Assembly (NCBI GenBank): GCA_021372355.1 | Contig: JAJFUQ010000005.1 | Coordinates: 62,001 to 126,000 of the forward strand | DNA from: Nocardiaceae bacterium | GTDB lineage: Bacteria; Actinomycetota; Actinomycetes; Mycobacteriales; Mycobacteriaceae | Length of the DNA stretch: 64,000 bases | Reading direction: 5' to 3' | Shown here: piece after piece, positions 45,031-54,433 of the stretch | How positions within the stretch are numbered: position 1 is the first letter of the stretch | How the letters are laid out: every line of letters begins with the position of its first letter | The notes under the pieces: model-generated | The model's database searches: none | What the model was told of the DNA's origin: nothing | What the model saw: only the letters and a program-made list of their open reading frames with translations | Program-made: the position numbers and the translations under genes

Positions 45031-45227
45031 GAAAGCGGGACCTCCGATTTAGTGGCTGCTCGGATTGGTTGGGGCGTGTCGCGATTCCCACTCAACCAGA
45101 GCTTGTTGATATAAAAATTCTCTTTTGCGCAGGTCAGAAGAACCATGTGTGTGGGAACAACGTTGGTGGGGTTACACAGTGACGCGGAACAACGGCCTCA
45201 CGCGCGCGCGGGCCATACAGTGAGCCC

Positions 45228-46397
45228 ATGAGCAATTCCGACCAGGAGATCTCCGCGTTCGCCACCGCATTGTTGGCACGCGCAGACGAACTGGGCGCAC
45301 AGGCCGCGAAATCGATCCTTCGCCAAGTCGAGTTTTACGGCGCTACGAACGCGATCGACCTCGAAGAACTGCAAACCAGCGTCACTGCAAATATCCGCTA
45401 TGTATTCGCGACGCTCGCCGGTCAGACGGATTTGGAAATGTCGGCCGCGATTGCGACTGGAATCAACCGGGCTCGGGCCGGAATGCCATTGCACGCGGTC
45501 ATGACGGCGTACCGCGCCGCGATCCGAAAGGTGTGGCGCGATGTCAGCCAGGAGGTTCGGGCCCGGGTCCGATTGACCGCCGACACCTTCCTCGAAGCGA
45601 CCGAACGCGTCGTTGCCGCGACGGATGCACTCATCGACGCGATGGCCGATGCGTACTCGAAGGAACAGTCCGCCCTCGTGCGCGCGGAGGACGAACGACG
45701 CAACGCCCTCGTCAACGGCCTGCTCGCCGGCACCATCGTCGACCGCAAGGCCGTGTGGGAGATCGCGGACGTGCTCGGCCTCCCGACGTCGGGGCCGTAC
45801 GTCGCGGTGTGCGTCGCGTGTGCCGAAGTCGGAAAGACGCCGATGCCGGGTATCGCCAACGAACTTCGCAGTCTGAACATCCCCTCGGCATGGCAGCTCA
45901 TGCCAGACAGTTACCTCGGCATCGTGCGCCTACGGAACAAGGCGCAACGCGACGCTGTGGTCGAGGCGCTCAAGCGGCTCGCGACGACGAGTGTCGGAGT
46001 CAGCTCGATCTACTCAGACCTCACGCGAACGTCGGAAATCGTTCGCTTGGCGCGGATCGCCGGCGCGGGGCGGAAGGCCGGCCCGTCGGTCACGGTCTTC
46101 GACTCCGCTCCCCTGGCGATCGCCGCCGCGAGCGACCCGGAGGTCATGCAGACGATCTCGGCCGGTGTCTTCGGCGGACTGCCCGAGGACGAGCGCGACA
46201 TGCTGCTCGAAACCCTCGAAGCCTGGATTTCGACCGACGGCTCCGCCCAGGAAGCGGCGGCGCAGCTGTACTGCCACCCGAACACAGTCCGCCACCGCAT
46301 GCACCGGATCGAGAAGTACACCGGCAAGAGCTTCAACAGCCCGCGCCACGTCGCCGAGCTGTGTTTGGCGTTGGAAGTCGTGCGCCGATTCTCGTAG
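45228..46397 (+). CDS. PucR/CdaR-type transcriptional regulator
   Basis: The product has 389 residues. The N-terminal half resembles the RsbRD-type helical domain found in such regulators (FATALLARADELGAQAAKS, GINRARAGMPLHAVMTAYRA). A degenerate GGDEF-like middle (AVCVACAEVGKTPMPG) follows, then the C-terminal PucR helix-turn-helix: SAQEAAAQLYCHPNTVRHRM and HRIEKYTGKSF. It is divergent from the second dioxygenase operon and its probable regulator. The shared gap at 45031-45227 has an AT-rich GATATAAAAATTCTC near 45108, a likely promoter. Confidence 0.9.
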   Translation: MSNSDQEISAFATALLARADELGAQAAKSILRQVEFYGATNAIDLEELQTSVTANIRYVFATLAGQTDLEMSAAIATGINRARAGMPLHAVMTAYRAAIRKVWRDVSQEVRARVRLTADTFLEATERVVAATDALIDAMADAYSKEQSALVRAEDERRNALVNGLLAGTIVDRKAVWEIADVLGLPTSGPYVAVCVACAEVGKTPMPGIANELRSLNIPSAWQLMPDSYLGIVRLRNKAQRDAVVEALKRLATTSVGVSSIYSDLTRTSEIVRLARIAGAGRKAGPSVTVFDSAPLAIAAASDPEVMQTISAGVFGGLPEDERDMLLETLEAWISTDGSAQEAAAQLYCHPNTVRHRMHRIEKYTGKSFNSPRHVAELCLALEVVRRFS

Positions 46398-46444
46398 GCC
46401 GAGAGACACTGGCGGGTTCTCGACTGTCCAGGCATGGTGGAGAT

Positions 46445-46837
46445 GTGGCAGTTGAGTTGAACCACACGATCGTCCACGTCCGAGACAAGGAAGCCTCGGC
46501 GCGGTTCTATGCCGAGATTCTCGGACTTCCCGCGCCGCGCCGATACGGACCGTTCCAGGTCGTCGAGCTCTCGAACGGCATTTCGCTGGACTTCATGGAC
46601 GCGGAAGGCGACCACGAACCTCAGCACTACGCGTTTCTCGTCTGCAACGACGAATGGGATGCCATCTTCGGTCGAATCCGCGATCGAAACCTCGACTATT
46701 TCGCGGACCCGTTCGGGCGCGAGCCGGGCCAACACAACACAGATGACGGTGGACGCGGCGTCTACTGGCGAGACCCCGACGGCAATTCGCTCGAGATCAT
46801 CACCGTGCCCTACGGCGGCTGGGCGTCGTCAGTCTGA
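46445..46837 (+). CDS. VOC-family (glyoxalase/extradiol dioxygenase-like) protein
   Basis: The product has 130 residues from GTG 46445 (TTG 46457 is possible). It has ELNHTIVHVRDKEASARFY at the start, HYAFLVCNDEWDAIFG in the middle, and RGVYWRDPDGNSLEIITVPY at the end. Histidines of HTIV and HYAF and the glutamate of SLEI are the usual metal ligands. Substrate unknown. It converges on livF with one base between stops and lies 47 bp after the PucR-type gene. Confidence 0.85.
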   Translation: MAVELNHTIVHVRDKEASARFYAEILGLPAPRRYGPFQVVELSNGISLDFMDAEGDHEPQHYAFLVCNDEWDAIFGRIRDRNLDYFADPFGREPGQHNTDDGGRGVYWRDPDGNSLEIITVPYGGWASSV

Positions 46838-46838
46838 C

Positions 46839-47543
46839 CTACTCGAGGCCGAGATACGCGTGCACAATCCGTTGGTCGTGCAGCAGTTCGTCGGCCGGAC
46901 CGGAGTGCGCCACTTCGCCGACCTCCAAGACATAGCCGGTGTCGGCCGCCCGCAACGCACGCCTGGCGTTCTGTTCCACGAGAACGACGGTTGTCCCCGT
47001 CGATCGAATCTCCTCGATCACCCGGAAGACTTCGTCAACCGCACGCGGCGCCAGTCCCATCGACGGCTCGTCCATGAGGATCACCCGGGGTTTCGCCAGC
47101 ATCGCCCGCGCGATGGCCAGCAACTGCTGCTCTCCACCGGACAACGCCGACGCCGGCAACTTCCGTCGCTCGCCGAGCACCGGAAACCGGGAGTAGATCT
47201 CATCGATCGACGCTTTCAGGATCGATGAGCGATTCCATCCGCCGAGTTGCAGGTTCTCCGCAACCGTCATCGTGCCGAGGACCGCGCGCCCCTCGGGAAC
47301 CAGCACGAGACCCTGTCGCACGAGCCGGTGCGACGGCCAGCCGGTGACATCGCGGCCATCGAACACGACGCGACCGGACTTCGGCTTGAGCAGCCCCGCA
47401 ACGGCATTCATCAGCGACGACTTACCGGCACCATTCGCACCGATGATGGCGACGAGCGAACCAGCTGCGGCCTGGAACGAAACCTCGCGCACCGCGCGCA
47501 CCCGTCCGTAACTGACATCGAGCTTGTCCACTTCGAGGATCAC
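46839..47543 (-). CDS. livF: branched-chain amino-acid-type ABC transporter ATPase LivF
   Basis: The product has 234 residues. Walker A is GANGAGKSSLMNAV, the signature ALSGGEQQLLAIARAML, Walker B VILMDEPSMGLAP, and the switch histidine position is LVEQNARRAL, as is normal for LivF. GTG 47543 overlaps the stop of the LivM-LivG gene by 4 bp. It is the last gene of the leftward importer operon. The cargo may be branched-chain amino acids, amides or urea; the sequence does not decide. Confidence 0.92.
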   Translation of the reverse strand: MILEVDKLDVSYGRVRAVREVSFQAAAGSLVAIIGANGAGKSSLMNAVAGLLKPKSGRVVFDGRDVTGWPSHRLVRQGLVLVPEGRAVLGTMTVAENLQLGGWNRSSILKASIDEIYSRFPVLGERRKLPASALSGGEQQLLAIARAMLAKPRVILMDEPSMGLAPRAVDEVFRVIEEIRSTGTTVVLVEQNARRALRAADTGYVLEVGEVAHSGPADELLHDQRIVHAYLGLE

Positions 47544-49195
47544 GAGACGGCCTCCGACCCGAGATACGCCGCCACGACCGCAGGATTCGACGTGATGTCC
47601 GCAGGTGTTCCGTCGGCGATGAGCGCACCGAATTCGAGCACGAGGATGCGTTGGCACGTGTTGAGCACCATCCGGACGTTGTGCTCGATGAGGAGAATCG
47701 TGATGCCGTCCGCCGCGAGCCTGCGAATGACGTCCGAAAGCTCGGCGGCCTCGACGTGATTCATGCCCGCCGCCGGCTCGTCGAGGATCAGCAATGCCGG
47801 GTGCGCGGCGAGCGCCCGCGCGATCTCCACCCGTCGGCGGTCGCCGTAAGACAGTTGCGAGGCCTTGGAGTTCGCCTGGTCGCTCAACCCGACCCGGCCC
47901 AGCGCAGCTGCGGCCCGGTGGAGAACGTCTTGCTCATCACGGCGTGCGGACGGTAGCCACAACAGTCGGCGGAGCAAGGTCGGACGGCTGACTACGTGCG
48001 CGCCGATCACCACGTTGTCGAGCACGGTGAGCCGGTCGAAAAGCTTGGACTGCTGGAACGTCCGGAGCACGCCCGCAGCCGGAAAGGCATGCGGCGCTGC
48101 AGAACCGAGGTCGATCCCGGCGACTGTCCCGTGTCCCTGACTCGGCGCGGTGAGCCCGGTGAGAATGTTGACGAGAGTCGTCTTACCCGCACCGTTCGGG
48201 CCGATCAGTCCGACGACTTCGCCGGCGTGAATCTCGAGCGAGACATCGCGAACTGCGTGGACACCGCCGTAGTCCTTACTGACTTCGGTGAGCGACACCA
48301 GAGGAGTCCCGGGCTCCGGCAGCGGCTTCGTTCCCACAATCGCCGCGTCGCTCGGAACCTTCGACCGGCGAAGCGGGATCAAACCGGCGAAGCCACCGGG
48401 CAGGAACAGGATGACGACAAGCAGCAGGATGTTCGAAATGAGCGGCCGAATCCAACCCGCCTGAACGCCGACTGCGCGCTGAATCTCAGGTACCAGGGTG
48501 AAGAACGTACTGCCGAGCAGTGGGCCGACGAACATCACCGAGCCGCCGACAACTGCCGTGACCAGGCCGTTGACCGCGGTAGGAAAGTTGAAATCATTCG
48601 GCGAGATGAGCCGCGAGAAGTACGTGATGAGCACGCCGTACACGCCCGCAATCGCGCCGGCGGCGACGAAGGCGAACATCCGGTGACGGGTGACGTCGAT
48701 TCCCATCGCGCGCGCGGCGAGTTCGTCCTCACGCAGCGCGGTCAGTGCCCGACCGAGGCGCGACGGCGCGAGTCGCCAGAACCAGTACGCGACGACGATG
48801 AGCGCCGTCCACGCGATGCCGGGAGTGACCCACTTGTGGACGACGGTGCCGTTGGCTCCCCCGGTCCAATCCGGGAGGTTGATGAGGATGATCCGCACCA
48901 CTTCGCCGAATCCGACCGTCGCGATCGCCAGATAGACGCCGCGCAGGCGCATCACCGGAATGCCCAGGACAAACGCCGCGAACGCGCCGACCGCCGCCCC
49001 GACCGGGACGCCGACGATGATCGGGCTCAGTCCAGCGATGGGATGTTCGGGTACGACGAGAGTCGCGGTGAAGCCGCCAAGGCTCGCGAATCCCGCTTGC
49101 GCCAGGCTCAACTGGCCGGCGTACAGCACGGCATAGAACGAATATGCGAACAGCGCCGTCAGCGCGATGAAGGTGACCGTCGACGGAGTCAGCAT
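47540..49195 (-). CDS. LivM-LivG fusion: permease plus ATPase in one polypeptide
   Basis: The product has 551 residues. Residues about 1-300 are a LivM-type permease with about nine helices (YSFYAVLYAGQLSLAQAGFA, GIPVMRLRGVYLAIATVGFG, REDELAARAMGIDVTRHRMF). A short linker (SDAAIVGTKPLPEPG) leads to a LivG-type ATPase from about 312: GPNGAGKTTLVNILTGL Walker A, QLSYGDRRRVEIARALA signature, LLILDEPAAGMN Walker B and LLIEHNVRM. The two halves are usually separate genes. No stop or frame break is present at the joint. ATG 49195 overlaps the livH stop. Confidence 0.92.
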   Translation of the reverse strand: MLTPSTVTFIALTALFAYSFYAVLYAGQLSLAQAGFASLGGFTATLVVPEHPIAGLSPIIVGVPVGAAVGAFAAFVLGIPVMRLRGVYLAIATVGFGEVVRIILINLPDWTGGANGTVVHKWVTPGIAWTALIVVAYWFWRLAPSRLGRALTALREDELAARAMGIDVTRHRMFAFVAAGAIAGVYGVLITYFSRLISPNDFNFPTAVNGLVTAVVGGSVMFVGPLLGSTFFTLVPEIQRAVGVQAGWIRPLISNILLLVVILFLPGGFAGLIPLRRSKVPSDAAIVGTKPLPEPGTPLVSLTEVSKDYGGVHAVRDVSLEIHAGEVVGLIGPNGAGKTTLVNILTGLTAPSQGHGTVAGIDLGSAAPHAFPAAGVLRTFQQSKLFDRLTVLDNVVIGAHVVSRPTLLRRLLWLPSARRDEQDVLHRAAAALGRVGLSDQANSKASQLSYGDRRRVEIARALAAHPALLILDEPAAGMNHVEAAELSDVIRRLAADGITILLIEHNVRMVLNTCQRILVLEFGALIADGTPADITSNPAVVAAYLGSEAVS

Positions 49196-50070
49196 CAGAC
49201 TTCTCGAACCTTCTTGATGCCGAACATCCCCTCCGGACGCACGAGCAGAATCGCGAACAACAGGCCGAACGCGATGACGTCCCGCCACGAGGACCCGATG
49301 TACGTGACCGCGAAGACCTCGGCAAGCCCGAGCAGGATGCCGCCCACCATCGAGCCGAGCAGCGAGCCCATCCCGCCGACGATGATGACCGCCAGCCCCT
49401 TGAGTTCGATCGCGAATCCCATTCCTGGCTGCGCGGTGTTGACATTCAACGCGAGGAGCACGCCCGCGACGGCACCGAATGCCGCGGAGATGGCGAACGT
49501 CGTCGACGTCACCATGTTGACGTTGATGCCGAGCACCTTTGCCGCCGTAGGGTTCTCCGCGACGGCGCGCATCGCCCGACCGAGCCGGCTGCGCTGCACC
49601 AGCGCCGCGAGTCCGACCATCAGGCCGAAGGCGATCACGAGGATCAAGACCTGGATCAGGGTGATCCGTACTCCGCCGAATTCCCACGCAGTCGTCGGAA
49701 ACGCCTCGGGCGGGAATCGACGGGTATCCGGCCCGTACCGCGCCTGCAGAAGCGACAGCAGGATGCCACCCATCGCGATCGAACTGATGAGACCGGCGAA
49801 ATGCGCGTCGGGACGCCCCGCGAGAGGACGGAACGCCACCCGCTCGATGATCAGCCCGAGCAGCGCACCCACCACGAGAACGCCCGCGATCGCGAGCCAG
49901 ATGGGCAGCCCACCGGTCACCACGAACTCGATGCCGACGAACGCTGCCACGGTGAAGACCGCGGAATGCGCGAGATTCAGGCGATCCAATACCCCGAACA
50001 CGAGCGTGAAGCCGATCGCGAACAGGGCGTAGATCGATCCGGACGAGATTCCGTTGAAGAACTGCTGCAT
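49195..50070 (-). CDS. livH: branched-chain amino-acid-type ABC permease LivH
   Basis: The product has 291 residues, about eight membrane helices. The start QQFFNGISSGSIYALFAIGF and LNLAHSAVFTVAAFVGIEF are typical of LivH, and the EAA-like loop is RSRLGRAMRAVAENPTAAKV. ATG 50070 shares one base with the stop of the binding-protein gene (TGATG). It forms the membrane pore with the LivM half of the fusion protein. Confidence 0.93.
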   Translation of the reverse strand: MQQFFNGISSGSIYALFAIGFTLVFGVLDRLNLAHSAVFTVAAFVGIEFVVTGGLPIWLAIAGVLVVGALLGLIIERVAFRPLAGRPDAHFAGLISSIAMGGILLSLLQARYGPDTRRFPPEAFPTTAWEFGGVRITLIQVLILVIAFGLMVGLAALVQRSRLGRAMRAVAENPTAAKVLGINVNMVTSTTFAISAAFGAVAGVLLALNVNTAQPGMGFAIELKGLAVIIVGGMGSLLGSMVGGILLGLAEVFAVTYIGSSWRDVIAFGLLFAILLVRPEGMFGIKKVREV

Positions 50071-51233
50071 CAGTGGAGCAGCTGGTACTTACCGTTCTTG
50101 ATCGTGTACACCACCGGCGGGTGGACGGCGTCCCGGTTGGCGTCGAACGAGAACAGGCCCAGCGGCGTCGGCATGTTCGCGATCTCAGCAAGGTTGTCGC
50201 GGATCGCATTGCGGTCGGTCGAACAGTCGGCGCGAACCGCCTGGTCGATGAGGAGCAGTCCCGTGTAGGCCTGGGCCGCGAACTGGTCGGGTTCGGACTT
50301 GAACTTCCTCTTGTAAGAATCGAGGAAGCCGGCGTTGGCCTCGGTCTGGTTGGCCTGGTTCCACGCTGCACCGATGACGACGTTGTCGGCCGCCTTTCCG
50401 GCGTCCTTCACGAACTTCGGGCTGTTGAAGCCGTTGCCCACGATGATCGGCTGGTTGATGCCGAGCTCACGCGCCTGTGTGACGAGCGGAATACCCGCTT
50501 CGATGAGGCTCGAGACGACGATGGCGTCCGGGTTCTCCGCCTTGGCATCGGTGAGTAGAGCACGGAAGTCGGTATCCGACTTCGAGAAGGTGATCGTCTT
50601 GGCGACGTCGACCTTCTCGGCGGCAAGTGCCGCGGCAAACGCGTCGTAACCCGACTGCGTGAAGGCGTCGTCGTTGGCGTACATGACGACGACCTTCTTG
50701 AGGCCGAGCTTCTTCTTGGCCTGCTGAATCGTGTTCGGAATGACGACAGCCTCGGTGAGCGAGTCACGGAAGACGTAGTTTCCGATGTCGGTGATGCCGG
50801 CCGCGGTGTTCGAGATTCCGAGCACCGGAACCTTGTTCTCCTGCGCGATCGGGTCGGTGACCTTTGCGGCGTTGGACAACGTCGGTCCGACGATCACCGC
50901 GGTGCCGCCATCGACGAACTTCTCGAAGATCGTGATGCCTTGCTTGGGATCGGTCGCGTCGTCTTCATACGACACCTCGTACTTGACGCCGCCCTTGTCG
51001 TTGAGTTGTGCGACCGCGAGGTCGAGTCCGTTCTTCTGGGACTTGCCGTACGGAGCGGCCGCTCCGGTCAGGCTGAGTGCGGCACCGACCTTCACCGGGT
51101 TCGCAAGCTGGCAGGTCTTCTCCGAGCCCACGCCTTTCTCACCCTCGGCCGACTTGTTGTCGTCGGAGGCGCAGGAGACCGCGCTCACCGCCAAGATCGG
51201 GGCAAAAACGGCTGTCAGCTTGTGAATTCGCAT
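50070..51233 (-). CDS. ABC substrate-binding lipoprotein (Leu/Ile/Val-type)
   Basis: The product has 387 residues. A signal peptide ends in the lipobox-like AVSC at about residue 21, so the protein is anchored to the membrane. The mature part has VKVGAALSLTGAAAPYGKSQ, the hallmark of periplasmic-binding-protein family 6 members, EVSYEDDATDPKQGI, VPVLGISNTAAGI and a second lobe with AAQAYTGLLLIDQA. Such proteins bind branched-chain amino acids, amides, urea or aromatic acids. It leads the importer operon. ATG 51233 has an AGGCC stretch just before it. Confidence 0.9.
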   Translation of the reverse strand: MRIHKLTAVFAPILAVSAVSCASDDNKSAEGEKGVGSEKTCQLANPVKVGAALSLTGAAAPYGKSQKNGLDLAVAQLNDKGGVKYEVSYEDDATDPKQGITIFEKFVDGGTAVIVGPTLSNAAKVTDPIAQENKVPVLGISNTAAGITDIGNYVFRDSLTEAVVIPNTIQQAKKKLGLKKVVVMYANDDAFTQSGYDAFAAALAAEKVDVAKTITFSKSDTDFRALLTDAKAENPDAIVVSSLIEAGIPLVTQARELGINQPIIVGNGFNSPKFVKDAGKAADNVVIGAAWNQANQTEANAGFLDSYKRKFKSEPDQFAAQAYTGLLLIDQAVRADCSTDRNAIRDNLAEIANMPTPLGLFSFDANRDAVHPPVVYTIKNGKYQLLH

Positions 51234-51402
51234 CTGGCCTCCTCATCAGCCGAAGAATGTGGCGCTCATCATGTCAGACCCTAGTGACACGAACGACGAG
51301 ATGCTTGGTAAACCTTGCGCAACGCCGTCTGCGTGTGCGGGTGCGCCTACCTCAGCAGACGCTTAGCAACCGCCGGTCTGCGTATGTCCTGCGATCGAAA
51401 TA

Positions 51403-51416
51403 CGTAGGTCCCTACG
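51403..51416. promoter_or_regulatory. CGTAGG-TC-CCTACG palindrome in a divergent promoter region
   Basis: A perfect 6-2-6 inverted repeat lies in the 278-bp gap between the binding-protein gene (start 51233, minus) and the small gene at 51512 (plus). The bases around it (ATACGTAGG...CCTACGCTAT) extend the symmetry slightly. It has the form of a regulator site. The large LuxR-type protein encoded at 51818-54433 is one possible reader. Confidence 0.4.
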
Positions 51417-51511
51417 CTATTGCGACGCGCATTCCCTTCCTAGCGTGGAATCAGGTCGGGCAGATGCCCGATCCTCACCGCAAAAGCGCTAGGACTGTGA
51501 GGAATTCACCG

Positions 51512-51793
51512 ATGGTAGAAGCTGGCACACGCTCACAATTGTCGGTCACCTTCCGGTCGCCGAGCGAGGGTGTGGTTCTCGTGCGCGCCAGCCTGCGGGG
51601 TTCGGACCACGCGCGCTTTCATTTCACGGTCTTCGATTACGACGAGGGCCGCTGCCTCGCAAGCTCCGGCTGTATCGAAGACGTCAAAACCGTCGTCTAC
51701 GCCAAGTCGGGCCACAAGCTCGGCTGCGGTGTCTCGTGCTTCGACGACAACGGCATCATCGCCCGGAGCTACACCTACGTCGTCGTGAAGTAG
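51512..51793 (+). CDS. small hypothetical protein
   Basis: The product has 93 residues, soluble, family not recognised. It is rich in beta-strand-like stretches (QLSVTFRSPSEGVVLVRAS, HFHFTVFDYDEG-like ARFHFTVFDYDEG) and has three cysteines (GRCLASSGC, GCGVSC region). ATG 51512 has GAGGA eight bases upstream. A palindrome lies 100 bp upstream. It converges on the LuxR-type regulator gene. Confidence 0.65.
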   Translation: MVEAGTRSQLSVTFRSPSEGVVLVRASLRGSDHARFHFTVFDYDEGRCLASSGCIEDVKTVVYAKSGHKLGCGVSCFDDNGIIARSYTYVVVK

Positions 51794-51817
51794 TCAGAGC
51801 GCGCGGCGCAACGGCGC

Positions 51818-54433
51818 TCAGCCGCGTCGGAATAGCGCTGACAACTCGAGTCGCGTCGCAGAGCCGGTCTTCTGGAGCGCCCGCGAGATATGGCCTTCCA
51901 CCGTTCGTGCCGACAGCCCGAGCCGGGTCGCGATGTCCTTGGTGGTGAGCCCGTCGGCGACCAGGGTCGCGACCTCGCGCTCGCGCGCCGACAGATCGGG
52001 CATCTGAATCTGCTGCAATGCCGGCGTCCGAGCCCCGCATTCGTCGGCAATCCGTTGCGCGTGCGCCGAAAGCTTGTTCGCTTTCGTCCGGTCGCCGGCC
52101 CGTTCATAGAAAAGCGCAGCCTGGGCTGCAGCATCGATGGCACCGATACCGTCGCCGAGCTTGGCGTAGCTGTCACTCGCATCTTCGAGTCCCTCGGCCG
52201 ATTTCGCGGCAAGGGCTCTCGCGTGCGCCGCAATTACTCCGGCACGCGGCCCCTCCGCGGACGCCGCCATTTCTTCAAGCCTGGCCACCGCCGTGGTGTC
52301 TCCCAGCTGCGTCGCCAACTGCAGCACGAGAATCTCGGTAACTTGATCGCCGATCGCTGCGGCGTCACGCGCGACATCGAGTGCGCGGGCGATGGCTTCG
52401 GCGACCGAACCCTCCGCGGCGAGTACCCACACCTCGGCAACGCCGAGCGGACCATGCATGAACTTCAGCTGCGCCGGCATCACCATCTTGAGCATCTGCC
52501 AGAACTGCCGGGCCGCCGCAGCCTCGCCGCGCATGGCATGCGCTTGCGACAGACACACCAATGCGCGCGGCGCCATGCCCCGCGCGGTCGGCTGCACCAG
52601 CGCTTCGTTGAGGCGCTGGATCGCGGCACCGGTCTGACCGTGACTGAACGCCTGCATGCCGAGCAACACTGTTGCCGGAGCATCCGCGACGCCTGGCGGG
52701 ACGAGCGAAGCCTCGTCGTCGAGCCGTGAGGCAGTGGCGTCCAGCCGATCCGTGTAGCCCGCTCCGAGGTAGCCCGTGATCGCCAGCGAGGCAACGTAAA
52801 AACGCAGCTGGGACGCTTCCGGCTCGGAGGCGGCCAGCGAAAAGGCATAATCCGCAGCTGCTTCCATCTCTTCGATCCGGCCGAGCACGCCCGCACTCAG
52901 TACCCGTGACGCGGCGATCATCATGGCGATGTAGGGCGGCATCGCGGACGTCTGCGCGGTTGTCGCGTGCTTGAGAGCTCGTTCGAGGTCGCCTCGCGCC
53001 GCGAGAATTCCGGCCTTCGCGCCCGCGATGGGAGGCGGCGCCGAACCGAGAACGGCGATCGCCTCGTCGAGCACCTGATCCGCGAGTTCGACCTGGCCGA
53101 GCCCACCCGTGAGATTGATCGCGCGCAATGCGATTGCATGCGGGTACAACTCGTCGTCGGGGGCGAGGTCCAGAGCGGACAGGACGGCGTCGGCTTCCGC
53201 ACCCCGAAAAAGTGTCACCAGGATGCCTGCATGGCTGAGCCGAACCGCAGTCGAGGCGGTGATCGAGTTCGCGGCGTCCGCAAGCCGATTCGCGAGCGGG
53301 AAGTCGAACTGCGACAGCGCTGCGCGCGCGCCCGAGACAAGTAGTTCGGGATCGAGCGGCAGGTCGGCATCAAGCGACAGCGCAGCGACCCGGAGCAGAA
53401 CTCTCGGGTCCGACGAGTATGCCTCGAGCGCGGTCATCAACGAACCGCGGATCCGGCGCAGTCGAACCGTTCCCGCCATTGCGCGCCGGGCCTCGCCGAA
53501 TAGCGGGTGCGCGAGGATCGCCTCGAGTTCACCGTCTCCAATGGTCACTGAAATCAGTCGCTGCGCCTCGGCGGCCTCGACCGCCTCTGGCGAGGCCAAA
53601 TCCGCCAGTACCGAGACCGGTAGCGGCTCCGACACCGCCAGGGCGTCGATGACGGTGAGCTGCGGTTCGGCGACCGCACCCATACGCGCCGAAATCAGGT
53701 CGCGAAGATTCGGAGTCAGGGTCGGCGCGCCCGACCATATCCAGACACCACTGTCACGGCGCAGCCGTCCAGCGGCCCGCTCCCCCTCGATCACTTCACG
53801 CAGGTAGAGCGCATTTCCTTGCGTGATGTCCCACAACCGCCGGCTCGTTGCGGTTTCGACGATCCCGTCTAGCAGCGTTTCGAGGAGTTCGCCGGCGTCC
53901 TTGGGTTGCATGGGTTCGAGGTCGAGCCGATCGACCGTTCGACCGCGCCACAGCTCCGCAACCGAATCCGGGCACGGCGAGCCATCGCGGTACGTCAGCA
54001 GGAGCGCGACGCCGCGTGCGGCAGCCTGTTGCAGCACGAAAGCAGATGAGTCGTCGAGATAGTGAACGTCGTCGACATAGAGCACGACACGCTTGCTCGG
54101 GGCTCCGACCGCGAGACGATCCACGAGACGCTTGGCCTGGGTGAACGGGTCATGGCCGAGTTCGATGTTGTTTCGGCCGAAGACGCTGAAGGCGATCGTC
54201 TGGGACGCCGGCGATGCGGTGAACCGGCGCACCTCCCAGCGGCCGCCCAGATGGTCCACGAACTGCTGCGCAAGAGCCGACTTGCCCACTCCAGCTTCAC
54301 CGGCGATGACCACGCCGGCGGTCGGCCCACCGCGGTTGATCTCATCGAAGATCTTGCCGAGTCGATCGACCTCGCCAAGGCGTCCCACGAAAGGCCATTG
54401 GGATCGCCGGGTCGAATAACTCTGCGCGGGCAT
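51818..54433 (-). CDS. large LuxR-type (LAL) ATPase transcriptional regulator
   Basis: The product has 871 residues. The N-terminus has an AAA/STAND ATPase: FVGRLGEVDRLG, Walker A IAGEAGVGKSALAQQF near residue 45 and Walker B VVLYVDDVHYLDD. A long helical, TPR-like middle follows, with many alanine-rich repeats (about residues 320-790). The C-terminus is a LuxR helix-turn-helix: LSAREREVATLVADGLTTKD, IATRLGLSARTVEGHISRA. Such LAL regulators respond to small molecules and activate neighbouring genes. Its target is not evident; the liv operon and the 51512 gene are the closest candidates. Confidence 0.92.
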   Translation of the reverse strand: MPAQSYSTRRSQWPFVGRLGEVDRLGKIFDEINRGGPTAGVVIAGEAGVGKSALAQQFVDHLGGRWEVRRFTASPASQTIAFSVFGRNNIELGHDPFTQAKRLVDRLAVGAPSKRVVLYVDDVHYLDDSSAFVLQQAAARGVALLLTYRDGSPCPDSVAELWRGRTVDRLDLEPMQPKDAGELLETLLDGIVETATSRRLWDITQGNALYLREVIEGERAAGRLRRDSGVWIWSGAPTLTPNLRDLISARMGAVAEPQLTVIDALAVSEPLPVSVLADLASPEAVEAAEAQRLISVTIGDGELEAILAHPLFGEARRAMAGTVRLRRIRGSLMTALEAYSSDPRVLLRVAALSLDADLPLDPELLVSGARAALSQFDFPLANRLADAANSITASTAVRLSHAGILVTLFRGAEADAVLSALDLAPDDELYPHAIALRAINLTGGLGQVELADQVLDEAIAVLGSAPPPIAGAKAGILAARGDLERALKHATTAQTSAMPPYIAMMIAASRVLSAGVLGRIEEMEAAADYAFSLAASEPEASQLRFYVASLAITGYLGAGYTDRLDATASRLDDEASLVPPGVADAPATVLLGMQAFSHGQTGAAIQRLNEALVQPTARGMAPRALVCLSQAHAMRGEAAAARQFWQMLKMVMPAQLKFMHGPLGVAEVWVLAAEGSVAEAIARALDVARDAAAIGDQVTEILVLQLATQLGDTTAVARLEEMAASAEGPRAGVIAAHARALAAKSAEGLEDASDSYAKLGDGIGAIDAAAQAALFYERAGDRTKANKLSAHAQRIADECGARTPALQQIQMPDLSAREREVATLVADGLTTKDIATRLGLSARTVEGHISRALQKTGSATRLELSALFRRG

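Noticed and set aside
47996..50032. A 678-codon open frame on the plus strand across the liv permease genes
   Set aside because: It crosses two well-supported genes on the other strand and its translation is R/D/P-rich without domains.
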